Under the pieces are notes generated by a model that did no database searches, was not told the origin of the DNA, and worked only from the letters and a program-made list of their open reading frames with translations. The position numbers and the translations under genes are program-made. From positions 62,001 to 126,000 of the forward strand of contig NZ_POVL01000001.1 of assembly GCF_002939185.1 (NCBI RefSeq): a stretch of DNA of 64,000 bases. The letters are read 5' to 3'. Shown in pieces: positions 52,678 through 61,420 of the stretch; within the stretch, counting starts at the first letter, position 1, and every line of letters begins with the position of its first letter. The DNA comes from Enterobacter sichuanensis. Lineage in GTDB: Bacteria; Pseudomonadota; Gammaproteobacteria; Enterobacterales; Enterobacteriaceae.

Positions 52678-53790
52678 TCACACCAGACGGAGAGAGGCCT
52701 TTGATAGTGAGCTTGATGTTCCGCAATTACCACCACTAATTGCCGCCACACCGTAAAGCAGGCTACTCAGTTCATCAAGAGGCACGTTAAGCTCATCACT
52801 CAATTGAGTCAGATTAATGCCGTTACCAGCCAGAGCGGTCATCATTTTTTCAATAATGAGCGATCTTTCACGCTCGATTCCTCCCGGCTCACCGGTTCGA
52901 TACCCCTTTGCCGTCGCATCGCGCATCAGACTGTTGTACTGCCATTCTGTAAGCATGTTCAGATTTCGCATTCTGACAATCAGAGCCATCGCCGAGACTT
53001 TCCAGAGCGATTTCAATTGCACGATTTTGTCGAACGTCGGCAACGTCATCTTAACAGCCATCACATTTTCCAAGGGCATCAGAAATGCCGACGCAAAAGC
53101 ATCCGCTTCACGCTCTGCATCTTGCCCCTTGACGTCACCATGACGGTGGAGCACCAGGTGAGCAAGTTCATGTGCCGCATCGAAACGACTGCGTTCACCT
53201 GATTTACGAGTGTTCAGGAAGATGTAAGGGACATCATCTTTCCAGAACGAAAATGCATCGATACTCGCCGTTTCCTCCGAGAGCCAGAACACCTTAACGC
53301 CGTGCTTCTCCAGAAGATGAACAACGTTGGTGATGCTCTTCTTGCCAATACCCCAAGCTTCGCGCACCGCCTGAGCAGCGATCTCAGGCTCACTTCCACG
53401 AAGATTCGGCAATTCAGGCTGCGGCAGAGTGAAACGGGTGCTGAAATACTCGCTCAGCATAACTCCCAGCGCACCAGCCCCGATTGCCGCATGCTGGTCG
53501 GCGGCTTTTGTCGTGCGCAAAGAACGGAATGAAACCGTCAGTGGATCGATTGCTTCTACGTCATCCCCGAAAAAAAAGGACTCTGGGTATTTCAGAGCTC
53601 TAGCGTACGCCTGGACCGTCTCTGGCGTGGGTTCATATAGGCAATAGGCTTTTTCGTACTCAATTACGATACGGCTGGAAAGTCCCATCTTTTCTGCCAG
53701 TTCTTTTAGGGTCAGTTTGCGTCTGATCCGTGCCAGCTTGAGCCGGGATGGATTAAAAAGACGTTTACCGTCATCAACAGGGTTACTCAT
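52678..53790 (-). CDS. XRE-family regulator with ImmA/IrrE metallopeptidase domain
   Basis: 370 aa. N-terminal XRE helix-turn-helix (about 15-70: LARIRRKLTLKELAEKMGLS), linker, then a COG2856-type peptidase domain with the zinc motif HExxH in FDAAHELAHLVLHRHG (about residue 220) and the third-ligand Glu in DAEREADAFASAFLMP. Related ImmA/IrrE proteins cleave repressors or respond to DNA damage. It overlaps the upstream 223-residue gene by four bases, so the two form one operon. Substrate unknown; the partner protein or a repressor are candidates. Confidence 0.88.
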   Translation of the reverse strand: MSNPVDDGKRLFNPSRLKLARIRRKLTLKELAEKMGLSSRIVIEYEKAYCLYEPTPETVQAYARALKYPESFFFGDDVEAIDPLTVSFRSLRTTKAADQHAAIGAGALGVMLSEYFSTRFTLPQPELPNLRGSEPEIAAQAVREAWGIGKKSITNVVHLLEKHGVKVFWLSEETASIDAFSFWKDDVPYIFLNTRKSGERSRFDAAHELAHLVLHRHGDVKGQDAEREADAFASAFLMPLENVMAVKMTLPTFDKIVQLKSLWKVSAMALIVRMRNLNMLTEWQYNSLMRDATAKGYRTGEPGGIERERSLIIEKMMTALAGNGINLTQLSDELNVPLDELSSLLYGVAAISGGNCGTSSSLSKASLRLV

Positions 53791-54458
53791 TTGCTTTCAA
53801 CAGTAATTGATATGTCATCATTGAAATCCTCATCAGGGAAAATATCCGCACCTTCAAATGGCAGAGGACTCAAAATAATACGCTCACTCCAAGCGCTTAC
53901 GCGGGCAAATCCGTCCTGATTCACCATTCCTACCGGATAAGACACCTCGCAGCGAACCTCTTTGTTAGCCGCATCATAATAGTACAGGACGATATAAGTG
54001 CGAGTGCTATCTATCGGAGTGATTTCAGATTTGCCTGAATACAATGCATCCGTCTGGAACATATCAACTGTGCCAGGATTGTTGTGAACAATCGAGCGCG
54101 TTGCCTCACCTTTGGCATTTTTGGTTTTCGGCAATCCATCAGGACGCCCGGTGTGTCTGTCACCCGAGGTGATAATCAGATTAACCCCTCTCGCTGAGTT
54201 AGCGACCATTTCCATTCGCTTTACCACTTCAGGGGACCAGCCGTTACCCTTACCAATTAGTACACGGCGTGTCGCGGCAACCATTTCACTCCAGAAACGG
54301 AACCCTGCATCGACAGCGGGGTGTAGCTTGCTGGATTTGCGGCGCTCGTACAAAGCAGATGTCAGAGCAGCATGAATGTCGTTTTCTGAAAAGCCCAGTC
54401 CATTAAGTACAACATCTGAATCAGCTTCGGTATGCAGGATACAGTAAGGCATGGTCAT
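53787..54458 (-). CDS. Unknown partner of the XRE-ImmA/IrrE protein
   Basis: 223 aa. Begins MTMPYCILHTEADSDVVLNG; no family recognised. Centre basic (ATRRVLIGKGNGWSPEVVKR, SGDRHTGRPDGLPKTKNAKG), C-terminus acidic (FPDEDFNDDISITVESK). No signal peptide or membrane segment. First gene of a two-gene operon with a dyad 37 bp upstream. The arrangement suggests a regulated effector (a toxin or defence protein) with its controller, but no catalytic motif is visible, so this stays inference. Confidence 0.72.
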   Translation of the reverse strand: MTMPYCILHTEADSDVVLNGLGFSENDIHAALTSALYERRKSSKLHPAVDAGFRFWSEMVAATRRVLIGKGNGWSPEVVKRMEMVANSARGVNLIITSGDRHTGRPDGLPKTKNAKGEATRSIVHNNPGTVDMFQTDALYSGKSEITPIDSTRTYIVLYYYDAANKEVRCEVSYPVGMVNQDGFARVSAWSERIILSPLPFEGADIFPDEDFNDDISITVESK

Positions 54459-54494
54459 GAAAGTCTCTCCGGTAGTTTCACTTCATGATTTCAA

Positions 54495-54507
54495 CATAAA
54501 TATTATG
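54495..54507. promoter_or_regulatory. Dyad upstream of the XRE-ImmA/IrrE operon
   Basis: CATAAATATTATG has CATAA/TTATG arms around ATA. It is 37 bp ahead of the first start codon, where an XRE operator would be expected. Confidence 0.4.
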
Positions 54508-54862
54508 ACAAAATCAAGAAGTGATTATCGAAAAGTCATTACAGCTTCATATTTATTTTCTTACTGGCTTTCTCTCAGCTCATTGACATGCTGCGATGTT
54601 TGTTAAGCCAACCGGCACTGAAACTCCGCTTCTCGCGTATAGCTGATTTTTATCTACACCCTCAAATTTCGACTTTTCAAAATAAATATTTGTTTCAATT
54701 TTCAGCAGATTAGCTGGTTTCGCCCCTGCTAGTTTTTTGCTTCTTAACTGACTTTATCTGCTACACAAAGTGAGATACAGTCTGCGACACAAGACAATCC
54801 TGGCGCTGTAGATACCTGACGTATGGTCGAACGAAGCCGCCTGATCGGTCAGCTTTACACAT

Positions 54863-54885
54863 AAAAAAACCCTGCTTCAGCAGGG
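54863..54885 (-). terminator. Terminator of the gene at 54922
   Basis: Minus strand: CCCTGC/GCAGGG (54885-54870), loop TGAA, then seven U (54869-54863), 36 bp after the stop. Confidence 0.92.
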
Positions 54886-54921
54886 CTTATAATCTTGTCG
54901 ATTCCTCACACCAATCGAAAA

Positions 54922-55875
54922 TTAATGATTGTCCTTACGAGATGACGCATAATCACTGATTAAAAAATCATCATATTTTGCAGGCAAAAGTGCCACCTCC
55001 CCCCACCCTAACTGGGGTGTCATATAACCCATGCCGACCTCATCTACTCGACTATAAAAAACGGTTATCCTCCCACGATTTTTATCATTAAAAAATCCTC
55101 TCCCTTCAGCGGTATCATTAGTGATACGTACTCTGAAATCCCTAAATGATGTTCCTTGGTTGATCTTTAACCAGACATTACTATGGCCTGTAAACGTCTC
55201 AATTTTCCAAAACGTACCAAAAAAGAATGCTGGATCAGGAGAACCCTCAGTTATGTCATTGATTTCTTTTAGTGAGTCACAAAATCTGTAGCGCTTTGCT
55301 TTACCATCTGTGCCAACAAGGTAAATCTCACGGTAATAATTATGATCGAAATTAACGCATAAAGACTGGACACTAGTTACTTGGCTCGGAACCTTGAAAG
55401 ACTCACCATGATGGCGGGAAATAGGCAATGAAACCTCTTTGCCATTTTTTCTCTCAAAATGAGAATCGACAGGTACCTCACTGCCCTCAGAATCGATCCT
55501 TGGATTGTTATCAGGACGAGACTCGAGAAAACCGCTTATGACTATAAGCTCTTCATCTTCAACGGCTTTTTTTGCATCCTCTTGAGATGCGTATTTTTTG
55601 TACTGAATGGGGCCACATCTCAAACTACAGAAAGGCGCATTATCATCTTTAAGGTGTTTGTAATAGGCCGGAACTTCATTCGTAGTCATGCCCTTGTCAG
55701 GATCGGCAGGCACCCGAGTTATATGTTCATAGCAAGAAGGACAAAAAATATATCCTTTCATAGACAGTGAATAAGCAAGCGGCTCGACAGTATTCCTTTT
55801 GAGGGCGAGAAGCGTATGCTCGCCTTTAATCCAATCAGGATCGTAGTATGCATAAGCGATTCTACGAGTTGGCAT
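54922..55875 (-). CDS. Zinc-finger-like island protein of unknown function
   Basis: 317 aa. N-terminal part (about 38-90) has FCPSCYEHITRVP followed by YYKHLKDDNAPFCSLRCG, a CxxC/His/CxxxC pattern reminiscent of the zinc-finger-like start of CoiA-type competence proteins. The rest (about 100-310) is beta-rich and unrecognised (RFCDSLKEINDITEG, TPQLGWGEVALLP). No signal peptide. Single gene with its own terminator, next to the integrase. Confidence 0.72.
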   Translation of the reverse strand: MPTRRIAYAYYDPDWIKGEHTLLALKRNTVEPLAYSLSMKGYIFCPSCYEHITRVPADPDKGMTTNEVPAYYKHLKDDNAPFCSLRCGPIQYKKYASQEDAKKAVEDEELIVISGFLESRPDNNPRIDSEGSEVPVDSHFERKNGKEVSLPISRHHGESFKVPSQVTSVQSLCVNFDHNYYREIYLVGTDGKAKRYRFCDSLKEINDITEGSPDPAFFFGTFWKIETFTGHSNVWLKINQGTSFRDFRVRITNDTAEGRGFFNDKNRGRITVFYSRVDEVGMGYMTPQLGWGEVALLPAKYDDFLISDYASSRKDNH

Positions 55876-56058
55876 AATTATCCTACCCCCATCAATAGTG
55901 CATTAGCATGATTTCCAGACTATCACTTTTGGAAACCTCGCTAAAACAACACGGATCACAAAACCTCTATATTTAAAGGGGTTATGATTGGCACTCAAGA
56001 TTTTCGAAGCGTATTTATCCCCTTTGGAACCAGCGTGAATTTGCTTATCCAGATAACT

Positions 56059-57147
56059 TTAGAGTACCTCAATTAACTCGATGAGCGTCCTGACAGCAAT
56101 CCCCTTCCCGTATCGGTTGTACGTGATCGTTGCGTTCGAGTGTCCGAGCACCTGCGAAGCGAACTGTTCAGGGAAGCCATTCTGTTTGAATGTTGTGGCG
56201 GCATAGTGGCGCAGTGAATGATATTCAGGCAGGCTATGCTTGCCTCTGAACCTCGTAAACCAACGGCTGAAATAGTGACCATAGCTCCCAAGATGCAATG
56301 TTAGCTCAGGGAACAGATGGCCTTTTCTTTCTTTGATAAAATCAAGTAGACCAAGTGTCAGCAGTTGCGAATTGATCGGAACGAATCGGCGCGAACTGTC
56401 CGTTTTAAGCGTCTGATTCTGATTCAAGTTATCAACACGGAAGCACCAAACTCCGTCAACTTTCATCACGTCATTGTGGTAAAGCTGGCAGATCTCATTC
56501 TGCCTCATCCCCGAATAGCGACCAATCAGAATGATCCACCGTTTCCAATCCTTCACGCCATGTAAAGCAATGTGCAATCGTTTCAGATCGTTGAGCGTGT
56601 ATGCTGGACGGCGATCCATTGGTGCGGTTATTTCCTTAACACCCATCCCCTCAAATGGATTTCGAATCTCATCATCCGTGCGAGTTGCAAGCCATTTGAA
56701 AAACGCCGAGTTCTTTTTGATGTAACGGTTTCTGGTGGATGCTGAACCTTCAAGGCCATCAACAAACGCCGCCGCGCTTCGTTTGCTGAAAGGCTCTTTT
56801 GTAGAATTCAGATATGCATTTACGCACCTATTGATCGTCAGTATTTCCCGTTCACCAACCTCTCCTGTTTTAGCCTTGGTGTACTTATCAAGCTCGCTCT
56901 TCAGGCTCTTGAAAGGCTTTTTCTGTTGTGGTTGTTGGAAGGAAGCAGACGGGGTAGCAGTGTGTGCCGGGATGGACTGCGGAACGCAGTGGAAAGGTTG
57001 TGAGGTGAGATATTTCTCCACACGGAGCAAAGCTTCACGCTTGGAACGTGTGCGAAGAGAAATACGAATTTCACGGCGTTTCCGAGGTGTCAGGTAGACC
57101 CTACGGTAGTACCAGATCCCGTGACGGGAAAGCATCAGATGCGACAT
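56059..57147 (-). CDS. Tyrosine recombinase, integrase of the ffs island
   Basis: 362 aa. Phage-type integrase: N-terminal arm-binding part (WYYRRVYLTPRKRREIRISL), core-binding SAM-like domain (about 85-170), catalytic domain with Arg in SGMRQNEICQL, the His-x-x-Arg in YHSLRHYAAT and the nucleophile Tyr in TYNRYGKG. LGHS precedes the Tyr as usual. The gene lies about 100 bp from the att copy inside ffs, the place expected for an integrase using that site. Paired repeats between int and att are likely arm or operator sites. Confidence 0.94.
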   Translation of the reverse strand: MSHLMLSRHGIWYYRRVYLTPRKRREIRISLRTRSKREALLRVEKYLTSQPFHCVPQSIPAHTATPSASFQQPQQKKPFKSLKSELDKYTKAKTGEVGEREILTINRCVNAYLNSTKEPFSKRSAAAFVDGLEGSASTRNRYIKKNSAFFKWLATRTDDEIRNPFEGMGVKEITAPMDRRPAYTLNDLKRLHIALHGVKDWKRWIILIGRYSGMRQNEICQLYHNDVMKVDGVWCFRVDNLNQNQTLKTDSSRRFVPINSQLLTLGLLDFIKERKGHLFPELTLHLGSYGHYFSRWFTRFRGKHSLPEYHSLRHYAATTFKQNGFPEQFASQVLGHSNATITYNRYGKGIAVRTLIELIEVL

Positions 57148-57162
57148 TGATTAGCGTCCTAA

Positions 57163-57232
57163 GTGATACACGAAAGTTGTATCACCGCCGTTTCAATGCA
57201 CGAAAACAGAGGGTTACATGATGGATATCATG
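57163..57232. promoter_or_regulatory. Inverted repeats between int and att
   Basis: GTGATACA/TGTATCAC (57163-57185, seven-base loop) and CATGAT/ATCATG (57217-57232, four-base loop) sit in the 95 bp between the int start and att. Probable integrase or excisionase sites, or the int operator. Confidence 0.55.
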
Positions 57233-57242
57233 CAGTTAGCAG

Positions 57243-57267
57243 AAATGGGTGGGGGCCCTGCCAGCTA
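57243..57267. repeat. Attachment site inside the 3' end of ffs
   Basis: 25 bp identical to 45880-45904; bases 57247-57267 are the last 21 of the 4.5S RNA. Integration rebuilds the ffs 3' end exactly. Confidence 0.93.
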
Positions 57268-57360
57268 CATCCCGGCACACACGTCGTCTGCCCTGGCTGC
57301 TTCCTTCCGGACCTGACCTGGTGAACAGAGTAGCGTTGCGGGAGAACCAACAGAGCCCCC
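57247..57360 (-). ncRNA. ffs: 4.5S RNA of the signal recognition particle
   Basis: 114 nt, the same as E. coli. RNA that with Ffh directs membrane proteins to the Sec machinery. Read on the minus strand: GGGGGCTCTGTTGGTTCTCC at the 5' end, the conserved apical Ffh-binding loop CAGGTCAGGTCCGGAAGGAA, and the closing strand GGCAGGGCCCCCACCC at the 3' end, which pairs with the 5' end. Promoter at 57393-57421 leaves about 25 nt of 5' extension, as the E. coli precursor has. Its 3' end is the island's integration site. Confidence 0.98.
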
Positions 57361-57392
57361 ATTGAGAGCGTTGATAACCAACGCGCTGGCGC

Positions 57393-57421
57393 ATTATCCC
57401 TGTGCTAACGCCCAATTGCAA
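57393..57421 (-). promoter_or_regulatory. Promoter of ffs
   Basis: -35 TTGCAA (57421-57416), 17 bp spacer, -10 GATAAT (57398-57393). Confidence 0.82.
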
Positions 57422-57522
57422 GCCGCGAGGAACCGGATGCTGGTTTCTTGCGCAAACAGGCGCAGCAATCATGACGATCTTCGTTTACCATGGTTGTCCA
57501 GAACATCCCCACAGGTGAAGGT

Positions 57523-57834
57523 ATGGACGAACACGACTCCTTTCCACAGCGTGTATGGCAAATAGTGGCCTCTGTTCCAGAAGGGTATGTCACTACTTAT
57601 GGTGATGTGGCGCGTCTGGCGGGGTCCCCTCGTGCGGCGCGACAGGTGGGCGGCGTCCTCAAACGGCTACCGGAAGGCAGTACGTTGCCCTGGCATCGGG
57701 TGGTGAATCGACACGGTGCCATCTCGCTCACCGGGCCAGATCTCCAGCGCCAGCGTCAGGCGTTACTGTCAGAGGGTGTGCAGGTATCCGGGTCGGGGCA
57801 GATTGATTTGCAGAAATACCGCTGGGTGTACTGA
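57523..57834 (+). CDS. atl: Alkyltransferase-like protein Atl (YbaZ)
   Basis: 103 aa from ATG 57523, which has AGGTGAAGG just before it; an in-frame ATG 57490 would add 11 residues. MGMT C-terminal-domain fold: helix-turn-helix GYVTTYGDVARLAGSPRAAR and the active-site motif PWHRVV, where Trp replaces the alkyl-accepting Cys of PCHRV. Atl binds O6-alkylguanine without repair and passes it to nucleotide excision repair. E. coli YbaZ is longer at the N-terminus. Confidence 0.93.
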   Translation: MDEHDSFPQRVWQIVASVPEGYVTTYGDVARLAGSPRAARQVGGVLKRLPEGSTLPWHRVVNRHGAISLTGPDLQRQRQALLSEGVQVSGSGQIDLQKYRWVY

Positions 57835-57856
57835 CCCCTCTCCCGCAGGAGAGGGG
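57835..57856. repeat. Partial REP-like palindrome after atl
   Basis: CCCCTCTCC..GGAGAGGGG stem with CGCA loop, one base after the atl stop; a shortened member of the same family, between convergent genes and able to act as a terminator stem. Confidence 0.75.
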
Positions 57857-57867
57857 AAATACTCTCA

Positions 57868-58395
57868 TTACATCTGAGTGGGTGGGGTTGGCAGGGACGG
57901 CTGACCGGTCGCCGGGGCGACAGGCACTTCAGTCTGCTGCACAGGAACCAGGTTCAGGTCGATTTTTGTCCCACCGTTGTTGATCGCTTCCTGGACCGTA
58001 TCGGTGATAAAGACCAGCTTACCGTTAATCGTTACCGCGGCACTCAGCAGAATACGGGCATTAGGCTGTACGTCCGATGGGTTATATGGTAACACGAAGC
58101 TAAACGGCGCCTGCTTGCCTTCTGTCCGGACGGCACGCTGAGCCACAACCTTCGAAGGTGCGTCGGCCAGGGAAGCATCCGACAGGGTCACCGTTAATAC
58201 CGCATCCGGCGGTAACGCCACTTTCTGTTTAATCCAGATAGTACCGGAAACGTTAGGCTGCTGAATGGATTGCTGCGAAAGGGTATTGATCCCGTTCGGA
58301 TCTGCCGCTGGCACTGGCACCTGGGCGCTCTTACCGGCACAGGCGGACAACGCCACCGCAATAGCTACACCACTTAGCATGGGCACGAGTTTCAT
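57868..58395 (-). CDS. ybaY: YbaY-family lipoprotein
   Basis: 175 aa (E. coli 190). Lipobox LSACAG with the Cys at residue 19. YscW/pilotin-like domain: VSGTIWIKQKVALPPDAVLT, LVFITDTVQEAINNGG. Followed by a Pro/Gln/Val-rich C-terminal tail (PVAPATGQPSLPTPPTQM). Probably anchored in the outer or inner membrane facing the periplasm; function not known. Convergent with atl, divergent from tesB. Confidence 0.92.
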   Translation of the reverse strand: MKLVPMLSGVAIAVALSACAGKSAQVPVPAADPNGINTLSQQSIQQPNVSGTIWIKQKVALPPDAVLTVTLSDASLADAPSKVVAQRAVRTEGKQAPFSFVLPYNPSDVQPNARILLSAAVTINGKLVFITDTVQEAINNGGTKIDLNLVPVQQTEVPVAPATGQPSLPTPPTQM

Positions 58396-58598
58396 TGAAG
58401 TCTCCTTATCATCAATGCACCAGCGGGATCGATCCCATCCGATGTCGTTTCAATCACATAACGCATATAAGTGTGGCACAAATCACTGATTAATGCCTGA
58501 AATCGTCCCGATATTCAGATTAATCTACCCATCGGACCACTTTCATTTCTGCGTTATACTCAGCCTATCTTTCGCTACGGCGTTTATTGAGGACAACT

Positions 58599-59459
58599 AT
58601 GAGTCAGGCACTGAACAATCTGCTGACATTACTGAACCTGGAAAAAATTGAGGAAGGACTCTTTCGCGGACAGAGCGAAGATTTAGGCTTACGCCAGGTC
58701 TTCGGTGGGCAAGTCGTAGGACAAGCGCTGTACGCTGCAAAGGAGACTGTCCCGGCAGACCGTCTGGTGCATTCATTCCACAGCTACTTCTTACGTCCTG
58801 GCGATAGCGCAAAACCGATTGTGTATGATGTTGAAGTCCTGAGAGATGGCAACAGTTTCAGCGCACGACGCGTCGCGGCCATCCAGAGCGGAAAGCCCAT
58901 CTTTTACATGACCGCCTCTTTCCAGGCTCCGGAGCCTGGCTACGAACATCAGAAAGAGATGCCCCCGGCCCCGTCCCCCGACTCGCTGCAATCAGAGACC
59001 GATATCGCCCGTGCACTGGCGCATCTGCTTCCGCCACAGGTTAAAGAGAAGTTTCTCTGCGATAAGCCACTTGAGATCCGCCCCGTCGAGTTCCACAACC
59101 CGATGAAAGGTCACATCGCGGAACCGAAGCGCCAGGTCTGGATCCGGGCTAACGGTACCGTGCCAGAGGACTTCCGCGTTCATCAGTATCTGCTGAGTTA
59201 TGCGTCAGATTTCAACTTCCTGCCGGTGGCGCTACAGCCTCACGGCGTCGGCTTCCTTGAAAAAGGGATGCAGGTTGCGACGATTGATCACTCCATGTGG
59301 TTCCACCGTCCGTTCAATATGAACGAGTGGTTGCTCTACAGCGTGGAGAGCACGTCGGCATCAAGCGCGCGTGGGTTTGTGCGTGGAGAGTTTTATACGC
59401 AGGATGGCGTGCTGGTCGCCTCGACGGTGCAGGAAGGGGTAATGCGTAACAGAGGGTGA
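58599..59459 (+). CDS. tesB: Acyl-CoA thioesterase II TesB
   Basis: 286 aa, the same as E. coli. Hydrolyses medium- and long-chain acyl-CoA and 3-hydroxyacyl-CoA. Double hot-dog fold; begins [20 protein letters not shown]; conserved [18 protein letters not shown] and [20 protein letters not shown] in the first domain, [19 protein letters not shown] with the catalytic Asp in the second, QEGVMRNRG at the end. ATG 58599 preceded by GAGGA (58589-58593). Confidence 0.97.
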   Translation: MSQALNNLLTLLNLEKIEEGLFRGQSEDLGLRQVFGGQVVGQALYAAKETVPADRLVHSFHSYFLRPGDSAKPIVYDVEVLRDGNSFSARRVAAIQSGKPIFYMTASFQAPEPGYEHQKEMPPAPSPDSLQSETDIARALAHLLPPQVKEKFLCDKPLEIRPVEFHNPMKGHIAEPKRQVWIRANGTVPEDFRVHQYLLSYASDFNFLPVALQPHGVGFLEKGMQVATIDHSMWFHRPFNMNEWLLYSVESTSASSARGFVRGEFYTQDGVLVASTVQEGVMRNRG

Positions 59460-59464
59460 TTTGG

Positions 59465-59532
59465 CCCTCTCCCACAGGGAGAGGGAATAAACACAAAAAA
59501 CGGCAACCTAGGTTACCGTTTTGCTTTTACCT
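59465..59532. repeat. Partial REP-terminator module (tesB end)
   Basis: A shortened copy of the module: CCCTCTCCC/GGGAGAGGG, then AACGGCAACC (59499-59508) facing GGTTACCGTT (59511-59520) with one mismatch, then TTGCTTTTACCTT. It ends the tesB transcript and joins directly to the complete copy at 59533. Confidence 0.85.
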
Positions 59533-59625
59533 TGTGCGGCCTGATGCCCTCACCCTGACCCTCTCCCACAGGGAGAGGGAACAAACACTAAAAACGGCAA
59601 CCGAAGTTGCCGTTTTGCTTTTACC
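59533..59625. repeat. Composite REP-terminator module (copy 2, amtB end)
   Basis: REP-like element plus the perfect terminator stem AAAACGGCAAC (59591-59601), loop CGAA, GTTGCCGTTTT (59606-59616). 93 bp, 88 identical to 9598-9690. It abuts the amtB stop and is the amtB terminator. Confidence 0.92.
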
Positions 59626-60912
59626 TTAGGCGTTATACGCATTCTCGCCGTGACTGTTGACGTCCAGACCTTCGCGTTCCTGCTCTTCAGGTACACGCAG
59701 GCCGACCGTCATATCCGCCAGTTTGTAGCCAATGAAAGCGACAACGGCAGACCATACAACGGTGATCGCAATACTTTCCAGCTGCACCAGCACCTGATGA
59801 ACCATGGTCACGCCTTCCGCATAGCCCACGCCACCCAGTGATTTCGCCGCGAAGATACCGGTCATGATACAACCGATAATGCCGCACACGCCGTGCACGC
59901 CAAACACATCGCAAGGGTCATCCACGCGCAGAAGACGTTTCAGCGCCGTCACGCCCCACAGACCCGCCAGACCCGACACCAGGCCGACCAGCAGCGCACC
60001 ACCTACACCGACATACCCACACGCAGGGGTGATACCGACCAGACCAGCAATCGCACCCGAGCAGGCACCCAGCAGGGAAGGTTTACCGCGCACTGCCCAC
60101 TCGCCGAATACCCAGGAGAGGATCGCACCCGCCGTGGCCACAACGGTGTTCACAAAGGCCAGCGCGGCAATTTCGCTCGCGGCACTTGCTGAGCCTGCGT
60201 TAAAGCCAAACCAGCCAAAGTAGAGGATCGCTGTACCGGTAAAGACCATCGGCAGGTTGTGCGGTTTGAACGCTTCTTTACCGAAGCCCACGCGTTTGCC
60301 AATCAGGTAGGCACCCACCAGACCCGCTACCGCGGCGTTAATGTGCACAACGGTACCGCCTGCGAAGTCCAGCGCACCGTGCGTCGCCAGCAGACCGCCA
60401 CCCCAGACCATGTGCGCAATCGGCACATAGGAGAGCGTCAGCCAGACCACCACGAAGATCAGGACGGCAGAGAAGCGAATACGCTCGGCGAGTGCGCCCA
60501 CAATCAGCCCGACGGTAATGCAGGCGAAGGAGCCCTGGAACGCCACGTGAATATACTGATAGAAACTGCCCATCAGCGCGGTCAGTTCAATATTTTTCAG
60601 CATCACCCAGTCGAAGTTACCGAAGAATGCGTTGCCGGTGCCGAAAGCGAGCGAGTAACCGTAAACCACCCACAGCACGCAGACCAGTGCGAAGGTCACG
60701 GCAACCTGCGTCAGCATGGAGAGAACGTTTTTGCCACGGATCAGGCCGCCGTAGAACAGCGCAATGCCCGGAATGGACATGAACAGCACCAGCGCGGTGC
60801 TGATCATCATAAAGGCGTTATCGGCTTTGTCTGCCACCGCAGGCGCGGCCAGCGCCAGGCCCGGCAGCAGCGCCAGCGAACCCAGACCCGTTTTAAGTGT
60901 TGCTATCTTCAT
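59626..60912 (-). CDS. amtB: Ammonium transporter AmtB
   Basis: 428 aa, the same as E. coli. Trimeric inner-membrane ammonium channel. Signal peptide MKIATLKTGLGSLALLPGLA, eleven membrane helices; pore-lining residues include the twin His, in FAGGTVVHINAAVAG and DVFGVHGVCGIIGC. C-terminal tail (VGLRVPEEQEREGLDVNSHG) is the GlnK-binding element. ATG 60912 matches E. coli. 35 bp after glnK, same operon; nitrogen-controlled. Confidence 0.98.
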   Translation of the reverse strand: MKIATLKTGLGSLALLPGLALAAPAVADKADNAFMMISTALVLFMSIPGIALFYGGLIRGKNVLSMLTQVAVTFALVCVLWVVYGYSLAFGTGNAFFGNFDWVMLKNIELTALMGSFYQYIHVAFQGSFACITVGLIVGALAERIRFSAVLIFVVVWLTLSYVPIAHMVWGGGLLATHGALDFAGGTVVHINAAVAGLVGAYLIGKRVGFGKEAFKPHNLPMVFTGTAILYFGWFGFNAGSASAASEIAALAFVNTVVATAGAILSWVFGEWAVRGKPSLLGACSGAIAGLVGITPACGYVGVGGALLVGLVSGLAGLWGVTALKRLLRVDDPCDVFGVHGVCGIIGCIMTGIFAAKSLGGVGYAEGVTMVHQVLVQLESIAITVVWSAVVAFIGYKLADMTVGLRVPEEQEREGLDVNSHGENAYNA

Positions 60913-60947
60913 TTTCTCGATCCCTATCACTGTGTGCCAGGCGTTAA

Positions 60948-61286
60948 TTACAGTGCCGCTTCGTCAGATTCGCCGGTACGGATGCGAATGACGCGCTGCA
61001 GTTCGGCAACGAAAATTTTGCCGTCGCCAATTTTGCCGGTGTAGGCCGCTTTGCTAATGACATCAATGACTTCATCAAGCTGATCGTCAGCAATCGCGAC
61101 ATCAATTTTTACTTTTGGCAGAAAGTTAACGCTGTATTCCGCCCCGCGATAAAGCTCGGCATGACCCTTCTGACGACCAAAGCCTTTCACTTCGGTGACA
61201 GTCAGTCCCTGAATACCCATTGAAGACAGCGCTTCACGCACGTCTTCGAGTTTGAATGGTTTGATTACAACCGTAACCAGCTTCAT
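60948..61286 (-). CDS. glnK: PII nitrogen-regulatory protein GlnK
   Basis: 112 aa, the same as E. coli. Trimeric signal protein that blocks AmtB when nitrogen is plentiful. T-loop with the uridylylation Tyr51 in GHAELYRGAEYSVNFLPK, B-loop KAAYTGKIGDGKIFV, start MKLVTVVIKPFKLEDVREAL. Sigma-54 promoter 53-68 bp upstream. First gene of glnK-amtB. Confidence 0.98.
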   Translation of the reverse strand: MKLVTVVIKPFKLEDVREALSSMGIQGLTVTEVKGFGRQKGHAELYRGAEYSVNFLPKVKIDVAIADDQLDEVIDVISKAAYTGKIGDGKIFVAELQRVIRIRTGESDEAAL

Positions 61287-61338
61287 AGATCCCCTCCAGT
61301 CAGAATTCGGTAATGGCCGCAGCTTACGCAGAAGCTAT

Positions 61339-61354
61339 TGCAAGGGATGTGCCA
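61339..61354 (-). promoter_or_regulatory. Sigma-54 promoter of glnK-amtB
   Basis: TGGCACATCCCTTGCA on the minus strand matches the -24/-12 consensus TGGCAC-N5-TTGCA exactly. Confidence 0.95.
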
Positions 61355-61420
61355 GAAATGAAAACCGGAGGGAACAGCGGTGTGATGAGCATTACACGGT
61401 CCTGATTAACGAACCGGCGA

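Larger units (their letters stand above)
54459..54921. other. 463 bp intergenic region
   Basis: Contains the dyad at 54495-54507 and the terminator at 54863-54885. No gene seen. Confidence 0.6.
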
